Part shown: positions 1 through 7,570 of the stretch, one piece after another | Position numbering within the stretch: the stretch's first letter is position 1 | Layout: every line of letters begins with the position of its first letter | Source of the DNA: Arthrobacter sp. zg-Y820 | GTDB taxonomy: Bacteria > Actinomycetota > Actinomycetes > Actinomycetales > Micrococcaceae | Length of the DNA: 64,000 bases | Assembly (NCBI RefSeq): GCF_030142155.1 | Contig: NZ_CP126247.1 | Coordinates: 1,426,001 to 1,490,000, forward strand | Direction: 5' to 3' | The notes under the pieces: generated by a model | What the model saw: the letters and a program-made list of their open reading frames with translations, nothing else | Database searches by the model: none | What the model was told of the DNA's origin: nothing | Translations under genes and position numbers: made by a program

Positions 1-879
1 CTGCGCCGTTCCGGGCACGGCGAACCGCGCCGGACCGCCGGTCCGCGCCGCGGAGCCGACCGGGCATCCCACCATTCCGGGGCCGGCGCGGACCCGCGGC
101 TCCGCGCCGGGGAAGGAACATCCTGGGGAGCTGGTTCCGCCGGCGAGGCGACTGTCTCCGCCACGGTCCTGTCCTTTCCCCAACCGCCGGTCCGCCGGCG
201 TCGGCGGTGGCTGCTCATCTCGGCGGTGTCCGGTGTTGTCCTGTTCGGCGCGTTTCTGGCCGTCCTGTTTTTCTCGCCGGCTTTGGCGCTGAAGACGGTG
301 ACGGTGCAGGGCAACTCGCTGCTGTCCACCGAAGAGGTGCAGAGCGCCCTGCAGCCGCTGATGGGACAGCCGCTGACCACGATTGCCGACGACGACGTCG
401 CGGTGCTGCTGGCGGACCGGCCGGAGGTCGCCGGCGTGGACGTGGTGGCGCAGCCGCCGTCCGAGATTGTGGTGACCATAGCCGAGCGGGTCCCGGTGGC
501 CGTCCTGCAGAGCGGCGACGCCTTCCTGCTGATTGACGACGATGGCCTGGCCATCGGCACGGCGGCCAACCGGGCCGAGGCCCGGCTGCCGCTGATCGAC
601 GGCGGAACCGAGGCGGTGAACACGGAGGTGTTCAGCACTGTCACGTCCGTCCTGTCCGTTTTGCCCGAAGATGTCCTGGCGCAGCTTGACCACGCCTCGG
701 CATCGTCGGTCGACTCCGTGGAGCTGCAGCTCCTCAACGGACAGAAGGTATTCTGGGGGAGCGCCGAATCCAATGTGGCCAAGGCCCGCACCCTGGAAGC
801 GCTGATGAAGATGCCGCCCAAGGATCCGCCGATCAAGGTATTTGATGTCAGCACTCCGAGCGCACCGGTAACACGGTGA
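1..879 (+). CDS. ftsQ: Cell division protein FtsQ (5' end outside window)
   Basis: The frame is open from the first base, so the true start lies upstream; the internal GTG at 226 is only the first in-frame start-like codon. The visible protein begins with an Arg/Pro-rich cytoplasmic segment, then an RRRRRWLL stop-transfer boundary and one membrane helix (about residues 67-96 of the visible part). A POTRA domain follows, starting near LKTVTVQGNSLLSTEEV, then the FtsQ beta domain. FtsQ is the bitopic divisome protein that links FtsZ-ring assembly to septal peptidoglycan synthesis through FtsB and FtsL. Its position directly before ftsZ is the classical division-cluster order. It ends with TGA at 877-879. 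Family assignment is firm; the N-terminal length is unknown. Confidence 0.93.
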   Translation: MRRSGHGEPRRTAGPRRGADRASHHSGAGADPRLRAGEGTSWGAGSAGEATVSATVLSFPQPPVRRRRRWLLISAVSGVVLFGAFLAVLFFSPALALKTVTVQGNSLLSTEEVQSALQPLMGQPLTTIADDDVAVLLADRPEVAGVDVVAQPPSEIVVTIAERVPVAVLQSGDAFLLIDDDGLAIGTAANRAEARLPLIDGGTEAVNTEVFSTVTSVLSVLPEDVLAQLDHASASSVDSVELQLLNGQKVFWGSAESNVAKARTLEALMKMPPKDPPIKVFDVSTPSAPVTR

Positions 880-926
880 TATTTACCTCTTGGGGCAAAG
901 AAAAATCCGACACGCGGCAGAGGTAA

Positions 927-955
927 TTGCAGAACCAGTTTTCGCCCCATAGCGT
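927..955 (+). promoter_or_regulatory. Candidate ftsZ promoter
   Basis: TTGCAG (927-932), a 17-base spacer and TAGCGT (950-955) form a plausible sigma-A type promoter in the 232-base ftsQ-ftsZ gap. A second TTGACA is present at 973-978 but has no good -10 hexamer at 16-18 bases. Transcription would start near 962 and give ftsZ a leader of about 150 bases that contains two inverted repeats. Confidence 0.35.
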
Positions 956-985
956 CACAGGTAGAGGATTACTTGACATAACTAT

Positions 986-1024
986 AACCTTCAACTTGAG
1001 CCTTAGGGTCTTAAGCTGAAGGTT
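986..1024. repeat. Inverted repeat in the ftsZ leader
   Basis: AACCTTCAACTTGAG (986-1000) and CTTAAGCTGAAGGTT (1010-1024) are complementary at 13 of 15 positions with a 9-base loop; one of the two mismatches would be a G-U pair in RNA. There is no T-run after it, so it does not look like an intrinsic terminator. It could be an operator or a leader hairpin for ftsZ. Confidence 0.6.
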
Positions 1025-1047
1025 GGACGTAAGGTTCAAGGTTTTTC

Positions 1048-1069
1048 GGCCGGGGGATGATCCCCGGCC
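1048..1069. repeat. GC hairpin upstream of ftsZ
   Basis: GGCCGGGG (1048-1055) and CCCCGGCC (1062-1069) form a perfect 8-bp stem with loop GATGAT. It lies about 42 bases before the ftsZ start codon, so the transcript would carry it just upstream of the ribosome binding site. Confidence 0.55.
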
Positions 1070-1111
1070 ACCAATGATCAGTTGCACAGATTCGAACAAG
1101 GGACACAGGAC

Positions 1112-2308
1112 GTGGCAGCACCGCAGAATTACTTGGCCGTCATCAAGGTCGTCGGCATCGGCGGCGGTGGCGTGAACGCCGTAAACCGGATGATTGACGT
1201 AGGACTCCGAGGCGTGGAGTTCATCGCCATCAACACCGATGCACAGGCACTGCTGATGAGCGACGCCGACGTCAAGCTTGACGTCGGCCGTGAGCTGACC
1301 CGCGGCCTGGGCGCCGGTGCGGATCCCGAGGTTGGCCGCAAGGCAGCCGAAGATCACGCCGAGGAGATCGAGGAAGTCCTGCGCGGGGCTGACATGGTCT
1401 TCGTCACCGCAGGCGAGGGTGGCGGCACCGGTACCGGCGGCGCTCCCGTCGTGGCCCGGATCGCCCGTTCCCTGGGTGCCCTGACCATTGGCGTGGTTAC
1501 GCGCCCCTTCACTTTCGAAGGCCGCCGCCGCTCCAACCAGGCCGAGTCGGGCATCGACACGCTGCGCGAGGAAGTCGACACGCTGATCGTGATTCCGAAC
1601 GACCGCCTGCTGTCCATCAGCGACCGCAACGTGTCCATGCTGGACGCTTTCCGTTCCGCTGACCAGGTGCTGCTCTCCGGCGTTCAGGGCATCACCGACC
1701 TGATCACCACCCCGGGCCTGATCAACCTCGACTTCGCGGATGTGAAGTCGGTGATGCAGGGTGCAGGTTCGGCCCTCATGGGCATCGGTTCCGCACGAGG
1801 GGAGGACCGGGCCGTCAAGGCCGCCGAGCTGGCAATAGCTTCTCCTCTGCTGGAAGCCTCCATCGACGGCGCCCACGGCGTCCTGCTCTCCATTCAGGGT
1901 GGCTCCGACCTCGGCCTGTTCGAGATCAACGAAGCTGCGCGCCTGGTGCAGGAAGTGGCCCACCCCGAGGCCAACATCATCTTCGGTGCCGTCATTGACG
2001 ACGCCCTTGGTGATGAAGCACGCGTGACGGTCATCGCCGCCGGCTTCGACCAGGTCGACGTGACCTCGCAGCCGATTTCGCACAAGCCGGCCGAGCCCGC
2101 AGCACCGCCGGTCAACGCACCGGCAGGCGGCAGCTACGCCGGCGCCGCACCCGCTTCCGCGGGCCTGTCGGCGTGGTCGCAGCGCTCGACCCAGCACAGC
2201 GACGTTCCCGCCGACGCCGGTTTCGACGTCGACCTGCCGGCCGTCGTGGAATCGGACCTGTCCACGGGCCGGAACGACGACCTGGACGTTCCTGATTTCC
2301 TGAAGTAA
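1112..2308 (+). CDS. ftsZ: Cell division GTPase FtsZ
   Basis: Tubulin-like GTPase that polymerises into the cytoplasmic Z ring. The GTG at 1112 is chosen because it gives the family N-terminus [15 protein letters not shown], and AGGA (1106-1109) precedes it; the in-frame TTG at 1082 would add a non-conserved tail. Visible features are the [13 protein letters not shown] nucleotide loop near the N-terminus, the tubulin signature GGGTGTG at about residues 104-110, and the C-terminal peptide [10 protein letters not shown] that binds SepF and FtsW in actinobacteria. The 398-residue length is typical. A variable Pro/Ala linker precedes the C-terminal peptide. It is followed by a small hairpin (2319-2336) without a T-run, so transcription probably continues into pgeF. 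Confidence 0.98.
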   Translation: MAAPQNYLAVIKVVGIGGGGVNAVNRMIDVGLRGVEFIAINTDAQALLMSDADVKLDVGRELTRGLGAGADPEVGRKAAEDHAEEIEEVLRGADMVFVTAGEGGGTGTGGAPVVARIARSLGALTIGVVTRPFTFEGRRRSNQAESGIDTLREEVDTLIVIPNDRLLSISDRNVSMLDAFRSADQVLLSGVQGITDLITTPGLINLDFADVKSVMQGAGSALMGIGSARGEDRAVKAAELAIASPLLEASIDGAHGVLLSIQGGSDLGLFEINEAARLVQEVAHPEANIIFGAVIDDALGDEARVTVIAAGFDQVDVTSQPISHKPAEPAAPPVNAPAGGSYAGAAPASAGLSAWSQRSTQHSDVPADAGFDVDLPAVVESDLSTGRNDDLDVPDFLK

Positions 2309-2365
2309 CACCCCCCGGTCCGGACACGAGTCCGGAACGCCCGGCAGCAGCGAGGTTGTTCGACA

Positions 2366-3073
2366 ATGTTTTGGTGGCAGACACAGACCGGTGACGGGCT
2401 GACCGTCGGCTTCACCAATACGGCGGCGGGCAACCTCGCTTTGCATGTCGGGGATGATCCCGCACAGGTTCGGCTGCGCCGCGGCGCCCTGGAAAAAGCC
2501 ATGACCGTTGCCGCGGGATCGCTGCGGTTCATGAACCAGGTCCATTCCGCCGACGTCGCACTCGTTTCCGGCGGAACGGACGCCGCTTCCGCCGCCCCGA
2601 CCGCTGATGCCCTCGTCAGTCCCGACGGAAGCGCGCCCCTGGCCGTCATGGTGGCGGACTGCGTACCCGTGGTGCTAGTTGGCCGGAAACCCGGCGGCGG
2701 CGTCGTGACCGCTGCGGCCCACGCCGGACGCAAGGGGCTGCTGGACGGCGTCCTGCCCAACACCGTGCGGGCGATGCGTGCAGCCGGTGCCGCCGGCATC
2801 ACGGCCTGGATCGGCCCGAGCGTGTGCGGTGAATGCTACGAGGTTCCCGAAGCCATGCTCGAGGAAGCGGCAGACCTGCTGCCGGTGCTGCGGTCGCGCA
2901 CCCGGCGGGGCACGCCGGCCCTGGACCTCCCGGCCGGCGCCGAGGCCCAGCTGGCCGCCCTGGACGTGGAAGTGATCCGCGTGCCCGGCTGCACGCTGGA
3001 ATCCGATGAGCTGTACTCGCACCGGCGCACCAGCAGTGCCGGGCGCTTTGCCGGTGTCGTCTGGCTGAGCTGA
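2366..3073 (+). CDS. pgeF: Peptidoglycan editing factor PgeF (YfiH/laccase-domain family)
   Basis: Member of the multicopper polyphenol-oxidase-like family (DUF152). Characterised homologues remove misincorporated L-Ser from the second position of peptidoglycan stem peptides, and some act as purine nucleoside phosphorylases. Family motifs visible are NQVHSADV, ADCVPVVLVG, AAHAGRKGLLDGV, IGPSVCGECYEVP (Cys residues around 152-155) and CTLESDELYSHRR near the C-terminus, which hold the metal and substrate residues. The 235-residue length is normal. It sits 57 bases after ftsZ and before yggS, the usual actinobacterial order. The start ATG at 2366 has a GCAGCGAGG stretch upstream. The exact substrate cannot be told from sequence. 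Confidence 0.9.
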   Translation: MFWWQTQTGDGLTVGFTNTAAGNLALHVGDDPAQVRLRRGALEKAMTVAAGSLRFMNQVHSADVALVSGGTDAASAAPTADALVSPDGSAPLAVMVADCVPVVLVGRKPGGGVVTAAAHAGRKGLLDGVLPNTVRAMRAAGAAGITAWIGPSVCGECYEVPEAMLEEAADLLPVLRSRTRRGTPALDLPAGAEAQLAALDVEVIRVPGCTLESDELYSHRRTSSAGRFAGVVWLS

Positions 3074-3162
3074 GCCACCAGAGCTGAGCCGCCGGACCCC
3101 ACCGGACCACGGCCCTTTTTCCGGCGGGCAACGCCCGCGTTCGACCCAAGGAACGAACCCCC

Positions 3163-3927
3163 ATGACATCGAGCATTTCCCCGGCTGTCCGCGCAGCCGA
3201 ACTCGCCGAACGGCTTGGCCGGGTCCAAGCCCGCATCCGGGCAGCGGCACCTCCGGGAACCGCTCCAACGCTGATCGTGGTCACGAAATACTTTCCCGCG
3301 GCCGACGTCGAACTGCTGGCCGGTCTGGGCGTCACCGACGTCGGGGAAAACAAGGACCAGGAGGCGGCTGCGAAAGCTGCCGACACGGCGTCCCTGGGGC
3401 TGTCCTGGCACTTCATCGGCCAGCTGCAAAGCAACAAGGCCAAGTCGGTGGTGCGCTATGCCGAAGCCGTCCATTCCGTTGACCGGGCCTCGCTCGTTCG
3501 GGCCCTGGCCAAGGCGATGGAGGCCGAGCAGCAGCGCCGAACCGGCGCCGGGCTGCCGCCGCGGGCGGACCTGGAGTGCTTTCTCCAGGTCGACCTGCGC
3601 GACCCCGCCGCCGGCGCGGGCACGACACCTTCCGGCCCGGCCCGCGGGGGAACGCTGCCCGCCGATGTACCGGCCCTCGCTGACGCCGTGGCTGCGGCGC
3701 CCGGTCTCCGGTTGGCCGGCCTGATGGCGGTGGCGCCGCTGGGCGGGGACCCGCGCGAGGCCTTCGGTCGGCTCCGCGCCCTGTCCGGGCAGCTGCAGGA
3801 AACCCACCCCGGCGCCGCAGGGATATCGGCCGGAATGAGCGGGGACCTGGAAGCAGCACTGGAATACGGGGCGACACACCTGCGCATCGGCTCCGATATT
3901 CTCGGGCCGCGCCCCCCGGTGCGGTAG
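3163..3927 (+). CDS. YggS/YlmE family PLP-binding protein
   Basis: Pyridoxal-5'-phosphate homeostasis protein of the PROSC/YggS family, a single TIM-barrel domain related to alanine racemase but lacking its C-terminal domain. The PLP lysine is in VVTKYFPAADV near residue 41; other family motifs are GVTDVGENK, WHFIGQLQSNKAK, HSVDR, GLMAVAPLG and the C-terminal AGMSGDLEAALEYGATHLRIG phosphate-binding region. At 254 residues it is slightly longer than E. coli YggS because of an Ala/Gly/Pro insertion around residues 143-165. It lies in the division cluster between pgeF and sepF. No enzymatic reaction is established for the family. AAGGA about 13 bases before the ATG is a distant ribosome binding site. 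Confidence 0.93.
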   Translation: MTSSISPAVRAAELAERLGRVQARIRAAAPPGTAPTLIVVTKYFPAADVELLAGLGVTDVGENKDQEAAAKAADTASLGLSWHFIGQLQSNKAKSVVRYAEAVHSVDRASLVRALAKAMEAEQQRRTGAGLPPRADLECFLQVDLRDPAAGAGTTPSGPARGGTLPADVPALADAVAAAPGLRLAGLMAVAPLGGDPREAFGRLRALSGQLQETHPGAAGISAGMSGDLEAALEYGATHLRIGSDILGPRPPVR

Positions 3928-4000
3928 CGTCTAATGGAGGAAAGTTCCTCATTTGGCGAGGAACGGGTGCTACGGCGCTGAAGTTCTAGAAGGAGCAACC

Positions 4001-4546
4001 ATGGCTGGCGCAATGCGCAGGACAATGATTTACCTTGGCCTCGCCGACGGTGACGAGCACTACGAGTCCGAGCCGAAGACCCAGCGGGATGCCCCGGCAC
4101 GCAGCGAGGAATACACGCCCGATTTCGAGCGTGCCGAGCGTCCGGACCGGGAAGCCGAGCCGACACCGGCACCTGCCCCCGTGACCCGCACCGCAGTCGA
4201 GGAGTACCGGGCACCGGTAACGCCGATCAAACGAGCTCCGTCATCCCGAGAGGAAGTGGCTGGCTTGCGCCAGATCACCACCGTCCACCCCCGTTCGTAC
4301 AACGACGCCAAGATCATCGGCGAGAGTTTCCGTGACGGCATTCCCGTGATCATGAACGTGACCGACATGGGCGAAGCCGACGCCAAGCGGCTCGTCGATT
4401 TCTCCGCTGGCCTCGTCTTCGGACTGCGCGGTAGCATTGAGCGCGTGACCAACAAGGTCTTCCTGCTGTCGCCCTCCTACGTGGAGGTGCTGGGGGATGA
4501 CAAAAAGGTCAGCGAGTCCCAGTCGGCATTCTTCAACCAGAGCTGA
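4001..4546 (+). CDS. sepF: Cell division protein SepF
   Basis: Membrane-anchoring partner of FtsZ. The start is set at ATG 4001 because AAGGAG (3990-3995) lies six bases before it and because [18 protein letters not shown] is the expected amphipathic N-terminal membrane-targeting helix; the frame extends upstream to a TTG at 3953 without support. Residues 1-20 form the membrane helix, about 20-80 an acidic, Pro-rich disordered linker, and about 85-178 the SepF core ([39 protein letters not shown]) that binds the FtsZ C-terminal peptide. The 181-residue length is typical for actinobacteria, where SepF replaces FtsA and ZipA. A TAGCGT hexamer (3924-3929) over the yggS stop may provide a promoter. 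Confidence 0.97.
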   Translation: MAGAMRRTMIYLGLADGDEHYESEPKTQRDAPARSEEYTPDFERAERPDREAEPTPAPAPVTRTAVEEYRAPVTPIKRAPSSREEVAGLRQITTVHPRSYNDAKIIGESFRDGIPVIMNVTDMGEADAKRLVDFSAGLVFGLRGSIERVTNKVFLLSPSYVEVLGDDKKVSESQSAFFNQS

Positions 4547-4612
4547 CCGCATCCCCGCCGCGGCGGGGGCAGTGCGGGCGGCTGAGGCTTACCCGGAAAC
4601 GAAACCACACGC

Positions 4613-4903
4613 GTGAGTATTATTTTTTCCCTGCTGTATCTGCTGCTGGTCCTCTTTTATTTTGCCCTGCTGCTGCGGATTGTTTATGACGCGGTCCAAA
4701 TCTTTGCCCGCCAATGGCGCCCCAAGGGGCCCGCACTGGTGCTCGCATCAGTGATCTACGGCGCAACGGATCCGCCCATCCGGCTCCTGCGGAGATTCAT
4801 CCCTCCGCTGAGGCTTGGCGGCATCTCCCTGGACCTGGCGTTCATCGTGCTGTTCATCGTGGTCGCCATTGCCAGGTCGATCGTGGCCAGCCTCATCCGC
4901 TAG
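4613..4903 (+). CDS. YggT family membrane protein
   Basis: Short integral membrane protein of 96 residues with two predicted membrane helices, about residues 3-24 and 72-93, joined by a loop that carries the family motif DPPIRLLRRFIPPLRLGGISLD. YggT proteins are found next to sepF and divIVA across bacteria; their role in division, osmotic tolerance or membrane organisation is not settled. The GTG start is preceded only by a weak GGAAACG sequence, so translation may be low or coupled. It is the last gene before the wag31 promoter region. Confidence 0.9.
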   Translation: MSIIFSLLYLLLVLFYFALLLRIVYDAVQIFARQWRPKGPALVLASVIYGATDPPIRLLRRFIPPLRLGGISLDLAFIVLFIVVAIARSIVASLIR

Positions 4904-4924
4904 CTGCGGCCCCTCCGGGACCGG

Positions 4925-5039
4925 TTAGTCTTCCGCACCCGGAAGATATACTGTGAAAAAGAATTAGACTTCCCAGTTTCTTATGTTCGTTATTCTGTAC
5001 GTAGAACCGTCTGCTTGACTCGCAGGCGAATCTTATAAT
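4925..5039 (+). promoter_or_regulatory. wag31 promoter region
   Basis: This AT-richer gap contains several promoter-like elements. TTAGTC (4925-4930), 16 bases, TATACT (4947-4952) is a plausible pair, with a 6-bp hairpin CTTCCG/CGGAAG (4930-4945) filling the spacer. A perfect TATAAT (5034-5039) lies only 13 bases before the wag31 ATG; its nearest TTGACT (5015-5020) is too close at 13 bases, and the hexamer at 17 bases (CTGCTT) is weak. Two start sites are therefore possible. Position and AT content support a separate promoter, but the exact hexamers need mapping. Confidence 0.5.
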
Positions 5040-5052
5040 GTGAGGTGACCAG

Positions 5053-5760
5053 ATGGCTCTGACGCCAGAAGATGTTGTCAATAAGCGGTTCCAGCCGACT
5101 AAGTTCCGTGAAGGCTACGACCAGGATGAGGTTGACGATTTCCTCGACGAGATCGTCGTCGAGCTTCGCCGCCTGACCGCGGAGAATGAAGACCTGCGCC
5201 GCCAGCTCGCTGATTGCGTTGCCGGCACCAGCACCAGCACCGGCACCAGCACCGAAGCCTCAGTTCCGGCCCCGGTCTCCGCCGCGGCGAAGACCGAGCA
5301 GGTCACCGAGCCGGTGAAGGAAGCGAAGAAGCCCGAGGCCGTCAAGGCCGTGGAGCCCAAGGCTCCGGCCGCGAAGGCTGAAGAGCCCAAGGTCGAGGCT
5401 CCGGCCCCGGCCGCAGCAGCGGCACCCGCCGCCGCAGTGAGCAACACCGAGACCGCCGCCGGCATCCTGGCCATGGCCCAGAAGATGCACGACGACTACG
5501 TTGGTGCCGGTGTTGAGCAGCGCGACAAGATCATTGCGGACGCACAGATCGAAGCCACCGGCCTCGTCACCGAAGCCCAGGACAAGAGCCGCAAGATCCT
5601 CAGCAACCTGGAACAGCAGAAGGCTGTCCTGGAGCGCAAGGTCGAGCAGCTGCGCGGCTTCGAGCGCGACTACCGCTCACGCCTGAAGACCTACATCGAA
5701 GGCCAGCTGCGGGATCTTGACGCCCGCGGTTCCGTTGCCTCGGAGACCGCTGACGCGTAA
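5053..5760 (+). CDS. wag31: Polar growth scaffold DivIVA/Wag31
   Basis: Coiled-coil scaffold that marks negatively curved membrane at cell poles and recruits the apical cell-wall synthesis machinery in actinobacteria. Residues 1-60 form the conserved DivIVA lipid-binding domain (LTPEDVVNKRFQPTKFREGY, then DQDEVDDFLDEIVVELRRL). A low-complexity Lys/Glu/Pro/Ala linker covers about residues 60-135, and a long coiled coil runs from about 150 to the C-terminus. The 235-residue length and domain order are as expected. GAGGTGA (5042-5048) before the ATG acts as ribosome binding site. The gene has its own promoter region upstream and a very strong terminator downstream, so it is likely transcribed largely alone. 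In mycobacteria the orthologue is phosphorylated by Ser/Thr kinases in the linker. Confidence 0.97.
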   Translation: MALTPEDVVNKRFQPTKFREGYDQDEVDDFLDEIVVELRRLTAENEDLRRQLADCVAGTSTSTGTSTEASVPAPVSAAAKTEQVTEPVKEAKKPEAVKAVEPKAPAAKAEEPKVEAPAPAAAAAPAAAVSNTETAAGILAMAQKMHDDYVGAGVEQRDKIIADAQIEATGLVTEAQDKSRKILSNLEQQKAVLERKVEQLRGFERDYRSRLKTYIEGQLRDLDARGSVASETADA

Positions 5761-5808
5761 CCCGAACGGCCCCGTGGCGACACGGGTGGACTAAACTGAG
5801 ATAAAGCA

Positions 5809-5853
5809 CGGGCCGGCTGGCCGGGACGCCCCGGCCAGCCGGCCCGTTGTTTT
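5809..5853 (+). terminator. Strong intrinsic terminator after wag31
   Basis: A perfect 17-bp GC-rich stem (5809-5825 paired with 5830-5846, loop ACGC) is followed directly by TTGTTTT (5847-5853). It separates the division cluster from lspA-rluD. lspA starts only 59 bases later, so its promoter must lie inside or just after this hairpin or transcription must read through. Confidence 0.9.
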
Positions 5854-5911
5854 GGATGCGGCGTCCTGCGACGCCGCCCACCAACGAAAGCACCGGGACG
5901 AAGAAACCTAC

Positions 5912-6547
5912 ATGACGAAATCTTCTGAGGAATCAGCGGCAGCCAAAGGCCACGCCGGCGCACACGTGCGTCCGGCCTGGACCGGTTACGCCCTGATCAT
6001 GCTGGCCTGCGCTGTCCTGGCGCTCGGTTTTGACCAGCTCACCAAATGGTGGGTGGAGAGCACCATGACCCTGGGCCAGGTCACCGACGTGCTGCCGCCG
6101 GTGCTGCGCTGGCATTACATCCTCAACCCCGGGGCGGCGTTCTCCATCGGCACCGACCACACCTGGGTGTTCACCATCATCATGGTGGCCGTCAGCGGGT
6201 TCCTGGTGTACCTCATGCTGAAGGTGCGCTCCCTGTCCTGGGCCATCGCGCTCGGGCTGGTTCTGGGCGGCGCACTGGGGAACCTCACGGACCGGCTGTT
6301 CCGGGCCCCCTCGTTCGGACAGGGCCACGTGGTGGACTTCATTGCCCTGCCGAACTTCGCCATTTTCAACATTGCGGACTCCTGCGTGGTCAGTGGCGTC
6401 ATCCTGGTCTGCCTGCTGACCCTGCGCGGCACGGGCCTGGACGGGAAGCGGGATGAACCCCGGAACTCCGTTGCCGTCCACGACGGCGAACAGGGAAGCA
6501 ACGCCCGGGAAACCGGCACACAAGATACGAAGAACGGCGAAGACTAA
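5912..6547 (+). CDS. lspA: Lipoprotein signal peptidase (signal peptidase II)
   Basis: Aspartyl membrane protease that cleaves the signal peptide of diacylglyceryl-modified prolipoproteins. The ATG at 5912 is preferred over the in-frame TTG at 5852, which lies inside the upstream terminator tail. Four membrane helices are visible, with the family motifs FDQLTKWW (about residue 36), [17 protein letters not shown] (first catalytic Asp, about residue 128) and FNIADS (second catalytic Asp, about residue 157). The protein has a polar, Gly/Asp-rich tail of about 40 residues after the last helix. It is translationally coupled to rluD, whose ATG begins two bases after the lspA stop. The ribosome binding site GGGACGAAG is weak. 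Confidence 0.96.
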   Translation: MTKSSEESAAAKGHAGAHVRPAWTGYALIMLACAVLALGFDQLTKWWVESTMTLGQVTDVLPPVLRWHYILNPGAAFSIGTDHTWVFTIIMVAVSGFLVYLMLKVRSLSWAIALGLVLGGALGNLTDRLFRAPSFGQGHVVDFIALPNFAIFNIADSCVVSGVILVCLLTLRGTGLDGKRDEPRNSVAVHDGEQGSNARETGTQDTKNGED

Positions 6548-6549
6548 CC

Positions 6550-7485
6550 ATGAACGAGATCCATACCGTCCTGCAGATTCCGGACGAGGCCGACGGCGGC
6601 CGCGCCGATGCGGTCCTGGCCAAACTCCTTGATGTCTCGCGCTCCACGGTGGCCCCCTGGTTCACCGACGGCTACTTCAGCATGGCGGGGCGCCCGCTGG
6701 GCAAATCGGACCGGCTGGCTGCCGGCGACAAGGTCACCGTGGACATTCCCGAACTCCGGGACCCGCTCGCCGTCGTCGTCGAGCCGGTCGAAGGCCTGAA
6801 CATCCTTCTCGACGACGAACACTTTGTTGTCATCGACAAGCCGGTGGGCGTGGCAGCGCATCCGTCCCCGGGCTGGGTTGGCCCCACCGTCGTCGGCGGC
6901 CTGGCTGCCGCCGGCTACCGCATCTCCACCTCCGGAGCTCCGGAGCGGCAGGGCATCGTCCACCGGCTGGACGTGGGCACCTCCGGAGCCATGGTGGTGG
7001 CCAAAACCGAGCACGCCTACAACGTGCTGAAGCAGGCTTTCAAGGACCGCACCGTGGACAAGATGTACCACGCCGTGGTCCAGGGCCTGCCGGATCCGCT
7101 GCGCGGCACCATTGACGCGCCGATCGGCCGGCACCCCTCCTACGACTGGCGCTTCGCAGTGCTGGAGGGCGGGCGCCCGTCGGTCACCCGCTACGAGGTG
7201 CTGGAGGCCTTCGGCAAGGCGTCCCTGGTGGAGGTGCAGCTGGAAACGGGCCGGACGCACCAGATCCGGGTGCATTTCTCCGCCCTCAAGCACCCCTGTG
7301 CCGGAGATCTCACCTACGGCGCCGAGGCCAAACTCGCGGCCGAGCTGGGCCTGACCCGGCAGTGGCTGCATGCCCGCCAACTGGCCTTTTCCCACCCCGG
7401 CACCGGTGAACGCGTGGAAGTTGTCAGTGAATATCCGCAGGATCTGCAGTACGCCCTGGACGCCCTCCGGCGCGGCGACGTCTAG
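6550..7485 (+). CDS. Ribosomal large subunit pseudouridine synthase, RluA/RluD family
   Basis: Isomerises specific uridines to pseudouridine in 23S rRNA. Residues about 15-75 form an S4-like RNA-binding domain; the catalytic domain follows with HRLDVGTSG near residue 140, whose Asp is the nucleophile, and the RTHQIRVH motif near residue 240. The 311-residue length fits RluD-type enzymes rather than the shorter RluA. The ATG lies two bases after the lspA stop, an arrangement shared across actinobacteria. The exact uridines modified (1911, 1915, 1917 for E. coli RluD) cannot be assigned from sequence alone, so no gene symbol is given. A 9-bp hairpin without a T-run (7499-7521) follows. Confidence 0.93.
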   Translation: MNEIHTVLQIPDEADGGRADAVLAKLLDVSRSTVAPWFTDGYFSMAGRPLGKSDRLAAGDKVTVDIPELRDPLAVVVEPVEGLNILLDDEHFVVIDKPVGVAAHPSPGWVGPTVVGGLAAAGYRISTSGAPERQGIVHRLDVGTSGAMVVAKTEHAYNVLKQAFKDRTVDKMYHAVVQGLPDPLRGTIDAPIGRHPSYDWRFAVLEGGRPSVTRYEVLEAFGKASLVEVQLETGRTHQIRVHFSALKHPCAGDLTYGAEAKLAAELGLTRQWLHARQLAFSHPGTGERVEVVSEYPQDLQYALDALRRGDV

Positions 7486-7558
7486 CCGGCTGCCCGCGCC
7501 GGAGCCGCGGACCGGCTCCGGTCGCGGCGTGCCGTCCGGAGCCCGCCGCGACCGGGCC

Positions 7559-7564
7559 TAGAAT
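7559..7564 (+). promoter_or_regulatory. Leaderless -10 hexamer of dnaE1
   Basis: TAGAAT ends six bases before the GTG start at 7571, so transcription from it would begin at or next to the start codon. No -35 match is present at 16-19 bases. Confidence 0.6.
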
Positions 7565-7570
7565 GGTTCG

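Noticed and set aside
1082..1111. TTG at 1082 as the ftsZ start
   Set aside because: It would add ten non-conserved residues; the GTG at 1112 has a ribosome binding site and gives the family N-terminus.
5015..5039. TTGACT with TATAAT as the wag31 promoter
   Set aside because: The spacer is only 13 bases, too short for a sigma-A promoter, although each hexamer is good alone.
7499..7521. 9-bp hairpin after rluD as a terminator
   Set aside because: No T-run and very close to dnaE1; kept only as a remark under rluD.
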